From Lachnospiraceae bacterium P6B14 (GTDB lineage: Bacteria; Bacillota; Clostridia; Lachnospirales; Lachnospiraceae): a stretch of DNA of 64,000 bases. The stretch's first letter is position 1. Every line of letters starts with the position of its first letter. The stretch is taken from the NCBI GenBank assembly GCA_000687695.1, contig JHWZ01000001.1:124001-188000 (forward strand). Direction: 5' to 3'. The notes beneath the pieces were generated by a model, which worked only from the letters and a program-made list of their open reading frames with translations, was not told the DNA's origin and made no database searches. Made by a program: the position numbers and the translations under genes. This document shows, one piece after another, positions 63,632-64,000 of the stretch.

Positions 63632-64000
63632 TTATTTCTGCTCACTGAGCCACTTGTCCATAGCATCCTGCTGAGCTTTTGCAACAGGCTCTGCCTTCTC
63701 AGAATTGTCAAAGAGTTTCTGAGTCTCTGACTTGTGAACATCTGCAACTGCCGGTGGCAGATACTGATCCCACCACAGCTGTACGCTTGAAGCTGTGTTC
63801 AGGAAGGAAAGGATATCCTGCCATGCAGGCTCCTCGCTTGTTGCAGCCTTGAGCGGCGGAAGGTTACCACTGTCGATATCCATCTTCATCCACTCATCTG
63901 ATGAATACATAACTGCCATCTTGAATGCTTCCTCGAGCTTCTCGCCCTCGCAGTTAAATGAGATGAATGTATCACCAAGTGTACCAACGACTGCTGTCTG
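63632..64000 (-). CDS. Sugar ABC transporter solute-binding protein, C-terminal part
   Basis: The frame is open from the stop at 63632 to the window edge: 122 residues, with no start in sight (an internal Met at 63919 is not the start). The sequence (TAVVGTLGDTFISF, VQLWWDQYLPP, DKWLSEQK at the end) matches the last third of family 1 extracellular sugar-binding lipoproteins. Its place before MalF- and MalG-type permeases supports this. The ligand cannot be inferred. Confidence 0.88.
   Translation of the reverse strand, partial: QTAVVGTLGDTFISFNCEGEKLEEAFKMAVMYSSDEWMKMDIDSGNLPPLKAATSEEPAWQDILSFLNTASSVQLWWDQYLPPAVADVHKSETQKLFDNSEKAEPVAKAQQDAMDKWLSEQK

Overview
The window reads as a stretch of chromosome from a motile, strictly anaerobic, low-to-mid GC Firmicute, most like family Lachnospiraceae (Butyrivibrio/Roseburia-like). 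Pointers are the dnaK operon order hrcA-grpE-dnaK-dnaJ with a perfect CIRCE, RNase Y, infC-rpmI-rplT, [FeFe]-hydrogenase maturases HydF and HydG, a flagellin lysine methylase and a FliK-like hook-length protein, DUF3021/LytTR pairs, Big2-type surface proteins and carbohydrate genes (GH3, GH13, sugar ABC transporter). Almost all genes lie on the minus strand. The family-level assignment is inference from gene content. No gene-free stretch exceeds 300 bases.

Layout. 1-9.1 kb: a TIR-domain gene cut by the window edge, GH3 glycosidase, CDP-glycerol transferase, leuS, an L,D-transpeptidase with Ig-like repeats, and a GH13 enzyme. 9.1-11.2 kb (plus strand): an alpha/beta-hydrolase-like protein that has lost its nucleophile, and an acidic protein. 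11.2-16.3 kb: HrcA/CIRCE heat-shock operon. 16.3-19.4 kb (plus strand): FliK-like protein and a membrane acyltransferase. 19.4-27.8 kb: rny, fliB, a zinc-ribbon TPR membrane protein, a 47-residue small gene, valS, map. 27.8-31.4 kb: a three-gene operon of LRR protein, VWA/degenerate metallopeptidase and MoxR AAA ATPase.

31.4-44.8 kb is the most interesting region. Two paralogous LytTR/DUF3021 regulator pairs flank an ABC-2 exporter plus a phosphorelay (two-domain response regulator, HPt, hybrid histidine kinase), and two secreted proteins built from repeated cystatin-like modules, one carrying an exact QVVAG motif. Three promoters (in front of the exporter operon and both secreted-protein genes) have the same architecture: two 10-bp direct repeats 21 bp apart matching the LytTR consensus, a 10-nt gap, a -35 box, 17 nt and a -10 box. 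I read this as one regulon: membrane-inhibited LytTR activators driving an exporter, a signalling relay and secreted putative protease-inhibitor-like proteins.

44.8-50 kb: an operon of HD-GYP/GGDEF protein, cell-wall amidase, STAS-kinase fusion and tyrosine phosphatase. 50-57.5 kb: a YunG-like gene, an Ig-like secreted protein, MBL hydrolase/esterase/phosphoesterase/YlmH operon, an aminoacyl-tRNA deacylase, an ORF6N protein and tRNA-Leu(AAG) with a partial 3'-end duplication next to a run of palindromes. 57.5-61.6 kb: hydF downstream of infC-rpmI-rplT, which starts with an attenuated leader and a non-AUG infC start, then hydG. 61.6-64 kb: sugar ABC permeases and the 3' part of a solute-binding protein gene.
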